43,702 nt of DNA, from IMG/VR virus record IMGVR_UViG_3300028883_000074, positions 1 to 43,702 of that record. The stretch is one strand, 5' to 3'. Of the stretch, positions 15,291-24,032 are shown one piece after another. The stretch comes from a virus. The position numbers and the translations under genes were made by a program. Positions within the stretch are counted from its first letter, which is position 1. Each line of letters begins with the position of its first letter. The notes beneath the pieces were generated by a model. It was not told the origin of the DNA. It did not search any database and saw nothing but the letters and a program-made list of their open reading frames with translations.

Positions 15291-15950
15291 ATGGCTAATA
15301 AATCCAAGAGCAAGGGTAATTATGGAGAACGCAGATGGGCTTCATTGCTGTCCGATTTCACTGGTGAGAAATTCAGGAAGACTCCGTCTAGCGGAGGTTT
15401 TAATAAGCAAGGTGGCGTAGTGATTGCTGAACATAAGTTTTGTGGTGATGTTATCTGTGATAACCAGGATTTTATATTCTGCTTAGAGTCCAAGAATAGA
15501 CCAGACGATTTTCAGCTTGCTTTGCTTAATACCAGACCTGAATCGGCTGAGTTTACGAAGTGGTGGTTCCAGACCTGTTTGGATGCTAAGACTAATCAGT
15601 TACTGCCTTTTTTGGGTTTTAAGGTTGGAGCTAGTGCTGGAACTGTTGGTAATGATTTCGTTGCTATGTCCTATGCTGTCTTACAACATATTGGTTATCC
15701 TCAGGATATGCCCTTGACTGTGCTGGAGGTGTATCGGAAGCCGTTTTGGTTGAAGATGATTAAATCTACGGGTAGTAAGAAAAAGGGTACTAAGACGACG
15801 TATCAGAAATATTTTGTTAGTTTTCCTATTCCTTGTATTGTTAATTGGAAACTTATTTCTGAGAATTGTGATAAGGATAGTTTCTTTAATATGCCGGATT
15901 GGTCTATATCTGAATGCGAAAAATTTATTATACACGAGTCTGATCCATAG
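15291..15950 (+). CDS. PD-(D/E)XK nuclease, Holliday-junction-resolvase-like
   Basis: A 219-residue protein whose N-terminal half fits the Hjc-like nuclease pattern: KGNYGERRWASLL (E13), KFRKTPSSGGFNKQGG, then GDVI (D53), and LESKNR (E66, K68). The E...D...ExK order is the metal site. The C-terminal half (about 90-219) is alpha/beta and not recognised. It would cut branched DNA, resolving recombination intermediates before packaging, consistent with RecA and SSB in the genome. The start has AGGAG upstream, just after the terminator. Confidence 0.75.
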   Translation: MANKSKSKGNYGERRWASLLSDFTGEKFRKTPSSGGFNKQGGVVIAEHKFCGDVICDNQDFIFCLESKNRPDDFQLALLNTRPESAEFTKWWFQTCLDAKTNQLLPFLGFKVGASAGTVGNDFVAMSYAVLQHIGYPQDMPLTVLEVYRKPFWLKMIKSTGSKKKGTKTTYQKYFVSFPIPCIVNWKLISENCDKDSFFNMPDWSISECEKFIIHESDP

Positions 15951-15961
15951 GAGGGCTTAAT

Positions 15962-16234
15962 ATGGGCTGTGGATGCGGTGGTTCTAGGAAAGTTAGGAGC
16001 TACAAAAACAAATCAAGAGGATATAGTGTACAGCCTAAGACTACAAAGGCTAAAGCCATAATAATTAAGAAAAAAGCTCCAAAGACAAGATCATTTGCAG
16101 TAAACGAAACAAAGACATGTTCAAAATGTAATAAACCTATGAAGATGGTAAGTAGATATGATTCGTCGATTAAGAAATTAATTAAGTTTTGGATTTGTCA
16201 GAATAGGATTTGTAGGAATAGGGTGAAGGTATGA
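15962..16234 (+). CDS. Small basic zinc-finger protein
   Basis: A 90-residue, strongly basic protein. It starts MGCGCGGSRK and has a C-terminal zinc finger (TCSKCNKPM ... WICQNRICRNR). A GGAGGG SD precedes it. The Lys/Arg richness and finger suggest nucleic-acid binding. It overlaps the membrane-protein gene that follows by ATGA. No specific family is recognised. Confidence 0.65.
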   Translation: MGCGCGGSRKVRSYKNKSRGYSVQPKTTKAKAIIIKKKAPKTRSFAVNETKTCSKCNKPMKMVSRYDSSIKKLIKFWICQNRICRNRVKV

Positions 16235-16614
16235 TCGTTGCAAGTCATTGGATTCTGGCTGTGTTCTATGTTATGGCCGTTACGGAGCTTGTAACTGAGT
16301 CCGATATTTTCTTTAGAATAAGATTATTTCTAACTAATAAGTTTCCAAGGTCTTTTGGGGCTGTGACTAGGTGTGGTTATTGTTTTTCTGTTTGGGCTGC
16401 CCTTTCTATTGGCTGGTGTCTGGAGGGTTCGCTTGTTTCTTCTTTTTTGGGTTACGATACGGTGTTAGTATTTGTTGTGGATGTTTTAATTAGATCTTTA
16501 GCCCTCCATAGGTTGTCTAATTTGGTACATAAGTTGTATAAGAGAGAATGGCATTTAGTTGTGCACCATGTGAATGAGGACCTAGAGAGTTATGAAGATT
16601 CAACAGAAGAATAA
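16231..16614 (+). CDS. Small membrane protein with CxxC motif (DUF1360-like)
   Basis: A 127-residue protein with hydrophobic segments near residues 3-20 and about 55-95. A TRCGYCFSVWAAL motif stands at the start of a membrane span, similar to the small DUF1360 membrane proteins. The C-terminus is acidic and cytoplasmic-looking. The family link is by eye. It overlaps both neighbours (ATGA upstream, 23 bases downstream). Function is unknown; a role in the infected-cell membrane is likely. Confidence 0.6.
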   Translation: MIVASHWILAVFYVMAVTELVTESDIFFRIRLFLTNKFPRSFGAVTRCGYCFSVWAALSIGWCLEGSLVSSFLGYDTVLVFVVDVLIRSLALHRLSNLVHKLYKREWHLVVHHVNEDLESYEDSTEE

Positions 16615-17047
16615 AAAATTCGAAGAACGATTCGCATCTATAGAGGTATCGACATTATCGGACATCAAAAAAGTCCTAGATAATTTTAGAAGAAACAATT
16701 CTGGTAAAGTTGAGTTTACTGTAAGTATAAACGGCGATAAAGTCAATGGCCAGAGTAATGATGCTAGTCTCCATGATATGTTAATTACTGGATTTGATAA
16801 GGTCAAAAAAAGAAAAGAAGCCCTAAGTAAGATGGTTGAGGAATATAAAACTGCAGAAAGAGAAGGGATTATCGAGCCTATAGATCTTGTAAATTGGGAT
16901 ATCGATAGTCTTAAATTCGATGTAGATAATCTGATTCGAAATAGGCTTGGTGGTAAAAGAAAAGGTCTTAGAATTAGATGGGACCTGCAAGAAGGTTCGT
17001 TTGAGTATGATCCCTATACCAAAAAAGTTTTTAGGGTGGAGAAATAA
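16592..17047 (+). CDS. Hypothetical charged protein
   Basis: A 151-residue protein with a helical N-terminal half (EERFASIEVSTLSDIKKVLDNFRRN) and a mixed second half ending LRIRWDLQEGSFEYDPYTKKVF. It starts 23 bases inside the preceding gene and ends in a TAATG overlap with the next. The coding sequence is A-rich compared with its G/T-rich neighbours. No motif is recognised. Confidence 0.62.
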   Translation: MKIQQKNKKFEERFASIEVSTLSDIKKVLDNFRRNNSGKVEFTVSINGDKVNGQSNDASLHDMLITGFDKVKKRKEALSKMVEEYKTAEREGIIEPIDLVNWDIDSLKFDVDNLIRNRLGGKRKGLRIRWDLQEGSFEYDPYTKKVFRVEK

Positions 17048-17361
17048 TGCCGGGATCAAGAATCTCTCCACGATCAGCCGAGATGGAATTGGCCAGATAT
17101 GCCCCGTTGCACAAGTGGGAGCCTAGGGTTGGTGATTTGATTTTTTGGTATGGATGGTTCGGGAAGTGGGTTGGTATAATCAGTTCTATTGGTGTTAATG
17201 AGATCTTCGTTCTGACCGAAGCTTTTCCGTCTCTACTTATGACTATGGATCAGAATGATTATGACAAGAACATTAGGGCAATAAAAATGTCTAAAATACA
17301 AAGTTCGGCGAGAGGAGAGTATCATGTTCAACAAGATAATATTTGGTATTTTAAAGCATGA
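17047..17361 (+). CDS. Small SH3-like hypothetical protein
   Basis: A 104-residue protein with a beta-barrel-like run, VGDLIFWYGWFGKWVGIISS, typical of small SH3 or KOW-like folds. It is coupled to both neighbours (TAATG upstream, ATGA downstream). Function is unknown; the fold assignment is from pattern only. Confidence 0.6.
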   Translation: MPGSRISPRSAEMELARYAPLHKWEPRVGDLIFWYGWFGKWVGIISSIGVNEIFVLTEAFPSLLMTMDQNDYDKNIRAIKMSKIQSSARGEYHVQQDNIWYFKA

Positions 17362-17939
17362 TTATCCCCGATCCTCTTCCATATCATAGGTTATATGATC
17401 TGAGAGATGTTAAGGAATTGAATAATGTTTATTGTTATGTTCTAGAGGCATATCCTGATGAGGGTGTGGCCGTTACTGTGGTTAGAGATTCTGGGGATGT
17501 TGGGATTAGGTTATCTGATTTTTCTGGTAATATTATTGATGTTAATAGTATGGGCGATTTGTCTGATTATATTAATGAGATTATGTCTGATTATATGAGG
17601 AGTGCTTTGGCAATATTGTCGGCTATTAATATTGATAAGTGTATCTTGTATTTTTCGTGTTCTAGTGATATTTTGCTTGTTGATATTCGATGGGATATGA
17701 ATAAGTATTGTGGTCCTGGGTGGTTGCAGGATTTTATGGGTAAGAGAATTCCTGTTCAGAAGCAAATTGGGAAGCCGCTGGTTTTGGATGAGGACAATAG
17801 GAAGATGCTTTGTGATGGTATTGGGGATTATTCCGGTGATGTGGTATTGAAGCCTTCTAAATTCAAACTTATGAATAGAGAAGATGTTCTTGTTCCTATG
17901 TATGGGGTTATTCGCCGTGAAATTAAGTCTGTTACATGA
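17358..17939 (+). CDS. Hypothetical protein
   Basis: A 193-residue acidic alpha/beta protein with no recognised motif. It begins MIIPDPLPYHRLYDLRD and has a central run of strands (KCILYFSCSSDILLVDIRWD). It overlaps the previous gene by ATGA and the next gene's possible start region. It is part of a string of small unknown genes (15962-18548) between the nuclease and the kinase. Confidence 0.62.
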   Translation: MIIPDPLPYHRLYDLRDVKELNNVYCYVLEAYPDEGVAVTVVRDSGDVGIRLSDFSGNIIDVNSMGDLSDYINEIMSDYMRSALAILSAINIDKCILYFSCSSDILLVDIRWDMNKYCGPGWLQDFMGKRIPVQKQIGKPLVLDEDNRKMLCDGIGDYSGDVVLKPSKFKLMNREDVLVPMYGVIRREIKSVT

Positions 17940-18258
17940 ATCATTAACTACTGGATCTGTTGATATTGGTCCTGGTGGGTCTTTCGGTAAACCTCAAAAG
18001 AAAAGATGGAAAAGCAAGAGATTGGAGGATGATGGTTATTTGTCTGTCCTTACTCCGGAGAAGGATCGTCCTAGGAATAAGGTAGATGAGAATAAGAAAT
18101 CTGATCTTAAACGGAAGCAAGTAAACACTATGGACCAGGTTTGGCAGACTGTTGATGCTAAGAATTCTAGGAAGAAGACTCAGAAGGGTTTTAATGACAG
18201 GTCTGTCTATGCGGCCACGACTAGCATGGATCACCCTTATGGGGAAATGGGGCTATGA
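17884..18258 (+). CDS. Hypothetical basic protein, start uncertain
   Basis: The frame from about 17940 to 18258 encodes a basic, Lys/Arg-rich, probably disordered protein (GSFGKPQKKRWKSKR ... KKSDLKRKQVN) that looks genuine. The first usable ATGs (17884, 17902) lie inside the preceding gene and give a hydrophobic start that looks like a shadow. No better ATG, GTG or TTG is in frame near the previous stop. Initiation could use a rare codon or these upstream ATGs. It ends in an ATGA overlap with the next gene. Confidence 0.5.
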   Translation: MFLFLCMGLFAVKLSLLHESLTTGSVDIGPGGSFGKPQKKRWKSKRLEDDGYLSVLTPEKDRPRNKVDENKKSDLKRKQVNTMDQVWQTVDAKNSRKKTQKGFNDRSVYAATTSMDHPYGEMGL

Positions 18259-18548
18259 GTGAAAATGCAGAAGTTGTTGAAATAGCTAAATCTATTGATG
18301 AACCTCTGTCTTCTAGGATGAGTCCGGGAGAAATTTTCCAATATATTAGTGCTTTGATTTCGCAGGGCTATAACAAGAGGTATATTGCTAAGGACTTGAG
18401 TATTGATGAGGATGATGTATTGCCGATATTCTGTGAGTCTATGAGGGTTTATAGTGATGAGTTGGTTGACCAATTGCAGTCAAATGGTCGGTCTGATAAT
18501 GATATGGAACAGCCTGAACAGCCTGAATACTCGTGTGCAATTGGTTAA
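18255..18548 (+). CDS. Hypothetical acidic protein with helix-turn-helix-like segment
   Basis: A 97-residue acidic protein. The middle (GEIFQYISALISQGYNKRYIAKDLSI) resembles a helix-turn-helix of the type that picks out spaced DNA sites, but without the full pattern. It may be a small regulator. It is coupled by ATGA to the previous gene; the kinase gene follows after 16 bases. Confidence 0.55.
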   Translation: MSENAEVVEIAKSIDEPLSSRMSPGEIFQYISALISQGYNKRYIAKDLSIDEDDVLPIFCESMRVYSDELVDQLQSNGRSDNDMEQPEQPEYSCAIG

Positions 18549-18564
18549 ATATTAGGAGATTATT

Positions 18565-19089
18565 ATGTCATCTGTGAAACTGGCCATTTTCATGGCTGGA
18601 TACCCTTTTTGTGGGAAATCTCACGTAGCCAGATTAGCTACGGAAGGATTTCCTGAGTGTGTTATTGATCCTAAGAAGTTTCGTAGTGATAAGTACGATA
18701 CATTAACTGAGAGTGAGAAGAGGGAAGAGAATTTAGATGTGTGGGAGGTGTCTCTGGATGTATTGAAGGAATGTTTGGAGAAGGATAATCCGGTGGTGTT
18801 ATACGATACTGCATGTGCAAGTTATTTGTCTATGAAGCCATATTTTCAATTGGCTAAGAATTATGACAGGATGGTCATTTATGTGTGGGTAGATGCCGAT
18901 CTGTCTGTTTGTAAGGAAAGAGCTAGCGCAGATTGGTTACCAGAGTCCGTTATTGATAAATATAAAAAGAAGTTTAGCATAAGTCGGCCGCAACTGTCTG
19001 AGTTTTCCGATGGCAGTTTGGTCATAGATAATAATGATGAGCCGGATATTTCCGGTTTGAGAGAAATCATCGGGATGGCTTATGAGTGA
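18565..19089 (+). CDS. P-loop kinase, polynucleotide/zeta-toxin-like (AAA_33 type)
   Basis: A 174-residue kinase with Walker A GYPFCGKS (residues 12-19). A DP...R pattern (VIDPKKFRSDKYD) suits the acceptor side. VVLYDTACAS and a later lid-like YVWVDADLSVCKERASAD are as in T4 Pnk or zeta-type kinases. It could phosphorylate nucleic-acid 5' ends, a sugar or a modified base. It overlaps the two-domain glycosyltransferase by 8 bases, which raises a shared modification role. No phosphatase domain is present, unlike full T4 Pnk. The start is supported by AGGAG. Confidence 0.68.
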   Translation: MSSVKLAIFMAGYPFCGKSHVARLATEGFPECVIDPKKFRSDKYDTLTESEKREENLDVWEVSLDVLKECLEKDNPVVLYDTACASYLSMKPYFQLAKNYDRMVIYVWVDADLSVCKERASADWLPESVIDKYKKKFSISRPQLSEFSDGSLVIDNNDEPDISGLREIIGMAYE

Positions 19090-21019
19090 GTACTTTGAGT
19101 TTGCGAATATTCACAATAGGATTATAACATTAACCGGACCACCTCCGGATGCCAAACCAATACAGTTTGGCAAGAATGAAAAGAAATATCTTCCAAAGTA
19201 TTTTACTAGGTATGTTCCTAGGTATCTTCGTATTAATGATAAACAGGTTAAGAATAAGCCTGTAAAGAACGAGGTTGTACAGGCTGCTGGGAATGTACAG
19301 AATAGGAGAGCTATTTTAGAGAAGAGGAGACAGCAGAAACGCGAGAAGCGGCAATATCTGTTGAATATTAAGAAGGAAGCTACTTCTGCTAGGTCTGGGT
19401 CGAAAAAACCGGATATTGGGAGTCTAAGGAGGGCTACTAAGCAGCGTAGGATTGTTGGTTCTACGTTGGCTAGGGCTTCTGAATCAACTAATTATTATAA
19501 GCAATTGATTTCTAAAGTTACTGTTCCTGTCTCGAATGATATTGGTGTTGGTATTCTTAGTTATAACAGATTGCATACGATCCGTAGATTGCTGAATTCG
19601 ATACAAAAGCATACGGATTTGTCTAGGGTTACCGTTATTGTTAGTGATGAGTCTACTCAGCCTGATGTTAAGAATTATCTTAGCACGGTTAAGGGCATTA
19701 CGGTCCTTAAGAATGATAATAGGATCGGTATTGCTGGGAATGCGAATAGGTTATTGCAGTGTTTGAGTAGGTTTACTTATAAGATTCTTTTGAATGATGA
19801 TGTTGAGGTATTGAGGGATGGGTGGGCTGGTTTTTATGTGAATGCTATGAAGATTACGAAGTATCATCATTTTTGTATGCGTCAGAATGGTGTTTATGGT
19901 GCTAAAGATTCGGAGGGAACTTTTAAGAATATTGATGGTATTAAGATTCAGACTATTAATGCTAAGCCACATGGTGCGGTGATGGCTTTGGATCATGTGG
20001 CGTTTGACAAGGTTGGTTATTTTGATGAGAAGTTTGGTGTTTATGGTATGGAGCATGTGGATTGGTCGCAGAGGGTGTCTAGATCTGGTATTCAGCCTCG
20101 TGGTTATCATGATGTTGTTGGTAGTGAGAAATTTTTTAAGATTCATGGTGAAGCTTCTTCGACTGAGGAGAGAGGTAAGCATCTTAATAGGGCTCGTGGT
20201 TATTTTAATGATGTGTCTGGTAATGCGGGCAGGATTCGTGTGGAGCAGGGGGACGCCAGCAAGGTGCCTGGGGTCACCTATATTGTCCCTTTTCAGAGCA
20301 GGGAACAAGATAGGGCGGCTTGCATTAGGGATGTTTTGCTGAATATTAAGGCGCAGAGGTATCCGTTTATTGAGATTATTTTTGTTGAGCAGGATGATGT
20401 TGCTAGGGTGTCTTGTCCGGAGTTTGCTAGTATTAGGAAGGTGTTGGTGAGGGGCTCTAGTCCAAAGCAGCCTTTCACGAAGGCTTTGGCTTTTAATTAT
20501 GGTTTTTCGTTGTCTACTCAGAATAAGATTATTTTACATGATGCGGATATGTTGGTACATGCTAGTTATACTAGTACGATGTCTAGATTGTTGGATAATT
20601 TTGAAGCTGCACATGTGGGGAAGTCTGTTCTGTATATGGATCGTCCTTCCACGAATAGAGTGCACAGTGAGGGGAAGGTTAATGATTCATTGAGGATGGA
20701 TCGTTCTGTAAGTTATTTTGAGGGTGGTTCCTTAGCGGTTAGACGTGACGTTTTTATTAAGATTGGTGGCTTTTGTGAGTCTTTTGTTGGATATGGAAAT
20801 GAGGATACGGAATTTTTTGATAGATTATCTAAAAATTGTGAATTTTGTAATGAGAGAACTATTGATTTGATTCATTTGCATCATGGTCGTACGCATGGTT
20901 GGATTTCTTTGCATGATAAGAATAAAGAAATTGAGAAGTCTTTATGTTCTCAGAATATGTCTAAGAGGGTTCGTGATAGGCATAATGCTCTGATATCTAA
21001 GTATAGAAATCTTTCTTGA
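19082..21019 (+). CDS. Two-domain glycosyltransferase (tandem GT-A, GT2-like)
   Basis: A 645-residue protein. Residues 1-145 are a basic, proline- and lysine-rich arm. Residues about 154-360 form a first GT-A domain (GILSYNRLHTIRRLLNSI; DxD-like LLNDDVEV at 236-243; GMEHVDW at 322-328). Residues about 398-590 form a second (TYIVPFQSREQDRAA; HDADM at 486-490; GYGNEDTEF at 570-578, as in the C-terminal motif of galactosyltransferase-type GT7/GT2 enzymes). Both metal-binding sites look intact, so two sugars or alternating transfer are possible. Acceptors could be DNA, virion protein or host surface glycan. It starts within the kinase gene. Confidence 0.82.
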   Translation: MSEYFEFANIHNRIITLTGPPPDAKPIQFGKNEKKYLPKYFTRYVPRYLRINDKQVKNKPVKNEVVQAAGNVQNRRAILEKRRQQKREKRQYLLNIKKEATSARSGSKKPDIGSLRRATKQRRIVGSTLARASESTNYYKQLISKVTVPVSNDIGVGILSYNRLHTIRRLLNSIQKHTDLSRVTVIVSDESTQPDVKNYLSTVKGITVLKNDNRIGIAGNANRLLQCLSRFTYKILLNDDVEVLRDGWAGFYVNAMKITKYHHFCMRQNGVYGAKDSEGTFKNIDGIKIQTINAKPHGAVMALDHVAFDKVGYFDEKFGVYGMEHVDWSQRVSRSGIQPRGYHDVVGSEKFFKIHGEASSTEERGKHLNRARGYFNDVSGNAGRIRVEQGDASKVPGVTYIVPFQSREQDRAACIRDVLLNIKAQRYPFIEIIFVEQDDVARVSCPEFASIRKVLVRGSSPKQPFTKALAFNYGFSLSTQNKIILHDADMLVHASYTSTMSRLLDNFEAAHVGKSVLYMDRPSTNRVHSEGKVNDSLRMDRSVSYFEGGSLAVRRDVFIKIGGFCESFVGYGNEDTEFFDRLSKNCEFCNERTIDLIHLHHGRTHGWISLHDKNKEIEKSLCSQNMSKRVRDRHNALISKYRNLS

Positions 21020-21021
21020 AG

Positions 21022-21041
21022 AGTCAAAATTAAAAATAGCG
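21022..21041 (+). promoter_or_regulatory. Shared A/T-rich intergenic element, copy 2
   Basis: AGTCAAAATTAAAAATAGCG lies just after the glycosyltransferase stop and ahead of the virion-type genes. It is nearly identical to the element at 11032. It is a possible promoter element shared by separate units. Confidence 0.4.
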
Positions 21042-21063
21042 CGCTAATCTGAGGAGATTTTTC

Positions 21064-21468
21064 ATGGCCAATGCATTATACGACAAAGCCAGACAGAAAT
21101 TCCTAGAGGGGTCTCTGGATTGGTCCGGTGATAGTATTAAGTTCGTATTGGTGACTTCCGGATATTCGGAAGACCTTGCGAATGATGAATTCCTGAGTGA
21201 TATTGTAGCCGGCAATAGGGTCGATACATCAGCTAATCTTTCAGCTAAGACGACCACAGATGGTGTGGCAGATGCTGCTGATGAAACCATTACATCTGTC
21301 ACCGGTTCTGAGGTAGTTGCGATTGTATTATATAAGGATACTGGGGTTGAGGGTACTTCCCCGTTGATTGCGTTTATAGATACGGCGTCAGGGCTTCCGT
21401 TCACCCCGAGTGGCGGTGATGTGGAAGTGCGGTGGGATTCCGGAGTTAATCGTATTTTCAAGCTTTAA
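21064..21468 (+). CDS. Phage structural protein, tail or adsorption apparatus
   Basis: A 134-residue protein with the form of a widespread small phage protein: MANALYDKARQKFLEGSL, then DWSGDSIKFVLV, NDEFLSDIVAG, and a beta-rich C-terminal half (VVAIVLYKDTG ... VEVRWDSGVNRIFKL). The exact virion position of this family is not something I can state. GAGGAG lies before the ATG. It opens a block of three + genes that look like adsorption or tail-surface proteins. Confidence 0.65.
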   Translation: MANALYDKARQKFLEGSLDWSGDSIKFVLVTSGYSEDLANDEFLSDIVAGNRVDTSANLSAKTTTDGVADAADETITSVTGSEVVAIVLYKDTGVEGTSPLIAFIDTASGLPFTPSGGDVEVRWDSGVNRIFKL

Positions 21469-21483
21469 GCCAGGGAGATTGGG

Positions 21484-23145
21484 ATGGCTAATCATTTTGT
21501 GGACTTTAGTGCCACTTTCGATGGCGATGGCACTTCTCCTTCCCAGGCTTCCGGTGGTGGACAACCTGGCGCGTATAATACGATCTTCGGAAAATCATTT
21601 AACAATGGTGATTTCGTATGGATTAGACGCAAAACGCTTACTGTATCGTCGGCACAAACGCTCACTGATGTTGGGGTGACTTATGTCGGTTGGCCTGTTG
21701 GTGCTTCTACAGGTGGCACTTCCGGGACAGATCAAGATGATGACATCTACTATGCGACTAGACCGGCAGTTGCCAGGGCCTTATGGGATGATGATCCCGG
21801 CGAATATGCTGTCGTAGAATCTGATGGTTTTAATGGCCAATTGTTGAATGTTGAGACTGGTATTTCCCAGGAATTTCATAGAATAGAGGTGAGCGGTACT
21901 GGCACAGGTAGTTCTATTGAGAATATTATAATAGATATTGATTCTACTTATTATAATTGTTATTTCCATACGGATGCTACTTACGATGGTGCTGTTCGTA
22001 TTACTGGCGGTGATGTTCGTTTTTATAGTTGCATTCTGGAGAGGACTGGCTCTACTAGCAGTTCTGCTTTTGTTTATAGTATTGCTTCATCTGGCGAGAT
22101 TGTATTCAAGGATTGTACTATTGTTCAAATTGGCGATGATAATACTTATGGTAGGGAGATGCTAATATCTGGTGGAGGAAGATATTATTTCATAAATTGT
22201 ATTTTGGAATCTGAACATACTTCCATGGCTGAGGTGATGTTCAGAAGTACTAATTTGGTTGCTGTGGTTTATATGGCCGATTGCGTTATGTCGGATGCTT
22301 CTACTTCCACATCAACCTCGAATATAATATTGGAATTAGATTGTAAGGCGTTTATTTATAATCTTGATGTTGTTTCCTGTAGGAAGATTGATCTTAGTGA
22401 TTCGGATACTCATGGCTCTATTATTCATTTTAAAAATTTCACACAGGCGGTTAATTCTGATTATGCTATTGAGTCTTCAGCTGGCGTGATTATTACTGGT
22501 TCTAATTTCTCGTTTGCCACTAATTCTGTGTCTAATTTTAGTGCTGGTGTTGGCCAACATTATTTTGTGCAGAATGTTGAGTCTGTTGGTACGATGTTTG
22601 GTACGAATGAGTTTGGTGCTTTTGTTGGTGATATTGGTGGTGTTGTTGGAAGTTGGTCGTTTTTTGGTTCGAAGGGTACTGTTTCCACGAACAGTGTGAA
22701 TCGGACTGGTGGCGAGTCTTATTCTCTTAAATATGATATGGATTCTGGGGATGTTGATGATCCTAATAATTATTTCGGTTTGATTCCGTTTATTCATGGT
22801 TTAGAGACGATTTATGCTAGTGTTCCTGCTTCTGCTTCTACTATTGTTGTATATGGTGCTTATAAGAATTATGGTGGGGACCCTCCTTTACAGGATGATC
22901 TTTATTTGGAGACGGATTACTTGTCTGAAGTTTCTGGTGGTACTAGGGAGTTTGCATCGTCGAAGGTTGCTGTTGATCTGTTAACTGATGGTTCTTCTTG
23001 GGTTGGTGATTCTGGCCTTACTCCTTTCAAATTGGAACTTCCTATTACTCCTGGTCAATCCGGCATTGTTCCTGTTCGTGTGCATCTTACGAAGAGGAAG
23101 GCTGGGGCTTTCTTATACATTGATCCTAAACCAGAGGTTGTCTAA
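21484..23145 (+). CDS. Beta-helical virion protein (tail-spike/fibre-like)
   Basis: A 553-residue protein with few charged helices and many short strands and turns rich in Gly, Ser, Thr and Asn. Residues about 100-360 look like repeated right-handed beta-helix rungs (VRITGGDVRFYSCILERTG, GEIVFKDCTIV, GRYYFINCILES), as in pectin-lyase-fold spikes. The C-terminal 200 residues look like a separate beta domain. It is a good candidate for a tail spike or surface fibre. Catalytic residues cannot be assigned. It precedes the repeat protein by a TAATG overlap. Confidence 0.68.
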   Translation: MANHFVDFSATFDGDGTSPSQASGGGQPGAYNTIFGKSFNNGDFVWIRRKTLTVSSAQTLTDVGVTYVGWPVGASTGGTSGTDQDDDIYYATRPAVARALWDDDPGEYAVVESDGFNGQLLNVETGISQEFHRIEVSGTGTGSSIENIIIDIDSTYYNCYFHTDATYDGAVRITGGDVRFYSCILERTGSTSSSAFVYSIASSGEIVFKDCTIVQIGDDNTYGREMLISGGGRYYFINCILESEHTSMAEVMFRSTNLVAVVYMADCVMSDASTSTSTSNIILELDCKAFIYNLDVVSCRKIDLSDSDTHGSIIHFKNFTQAVNSDYAIESSAGVIITGSNFSFATNSVSNFSAGVGQHYFVQNVESVGTMFGTNEFGAFVGDIGGVVGSWSFFGSKGTVSTNSVNRTGGESYSLKYDMDSGDVDDPNNYFGLIPFIHGLETIYASVPASASTIVVYGAYKNYGGDPPLQDDLYLETDYLSEVSGGTREFASSKVAVDLLTDGSSWVGDSGLTPFKLELPITPGQSGIVPVRVHLTKRKAGAFLYIDPKPEVV

Positions 23146-24032
23146 TGGCTGGGTTATCTGCGCGGGGGCCAACTTCTGCGGTCGATGCTGTTGGCCCGGC
23201 GTTGGGCGTTGTTCATGTTGATGATATTACGCTCGCTTACGATTTTCCCGGCGGCAGTTCTGTAGTTATTGGTCAACATAATATTGACGTCTTAGGTCCT
23301 ATTTATAATCCTGATGCGGATGTTACTTCTGGTATTCAGGGTTTTATGACTCCTCTTGGATATAGGATACAGCCACAGGGTAATGTTAGTATTGATGTTT
23401 TTGGTATTGGTCCCGGCCAGGTGGGAAGGCCGTCTGTTGTTCGTGATCAGATTATTGAGGTTGTTGGTATTGATTCGGCTGAGGCTTTTGGTTCTCTAGA
23501 GGTTCTTCCGGAGAGTTTGGTTATTGCGGTTGGTATTGGGTCTGGTGGGGCTTTTGGTGAGCCTACTATTCATCGTACTGATTATGTTGATGTTTCCGGT
23601 ATTTCTTCTGGTGAGGCTTTTGGTACTCCTATTGTTGTTTCTGAGGGTTTGGTTAGTCCTTCTGGTATTTCGTCTGGAGAGGCGGTTGGTTCTCCTACGT
23701 TAGTTATTGATCAGATTATTAGGCCTGAGGGTATTGGTCCTGGTGAGGTTGGTGTTCCTAGTATTAAGAAGGTGTTTAGGAATACTGAGCGTTTTTATGA
23801 GAAGTTGTCTGAGGTTAGTGGTGAGAGGAGTTCTGGTGGTAATTCTATGCATTTGATTGAGTTGTTGGGTGGTGCGCAGGCTTCTTTTTCTTCTTATGAG
23901 CCTGATGCGTCTACGTTTCGTGGTGAGTATTATTATAATACTCGTCTTAACGTTTTATTTAAGAAGGCGAAGAGTAGGAATCCTGATTCGTACGAGATTA
24001 CTTATTATTGGAAGAGGATATCAGGTCTCTAG
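23145..24032 (+). CDS. Repeat-containing virion surface protein
   Basis: A 295-residue protein. From about residue 85 to 210 it has six imperfect repeats of about 22 residues built on G-I-x-S-G-E-A-F-G-x-P and a following hydrophobic strand (VFGIGPGQVGRPS, VVGIDSAEAFGSL, AVGIGSGGAFGEP, VSGISSGEAFGTP, PSGISSGEAVGSP, PEGIGPGEVGVPS). Repeats of this kind occur in phage tail-fibre-type proteins. The end is a separate basic domain (YYYNTRLNVLFKK). It is coupled to the beta-helix gene, so both may build one fibre. It ends overlapping the minus gene by 12 bases. Confidence 0.65.
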   Translation: MAGLSARGPTSAVDAVGPALGVVHVDDITLAYDFPGGSSVVIGQHNIDVLGPIYNPDADVTSGIQGFMTPLGYRIQPQGNVSIDVFGIGPGQVGRPSVVRDQIIEVVGIDSAEAFGSLEVLPESLVIAVGIGSGGAFGEPTIHRTDYVDVSGISSGEAFGTPIVVSEGLVSPSGISSGEAVGSPTLVIDQIIRPEGIGPGEVGVPSIKKVFRNTERFYEKLSEVSGERSSGGNSMHLIELLGGAQASFSSYEPDASTFRGEYYYNTRLNVLFKKAKSRNPDSYEITYYWKRISGL

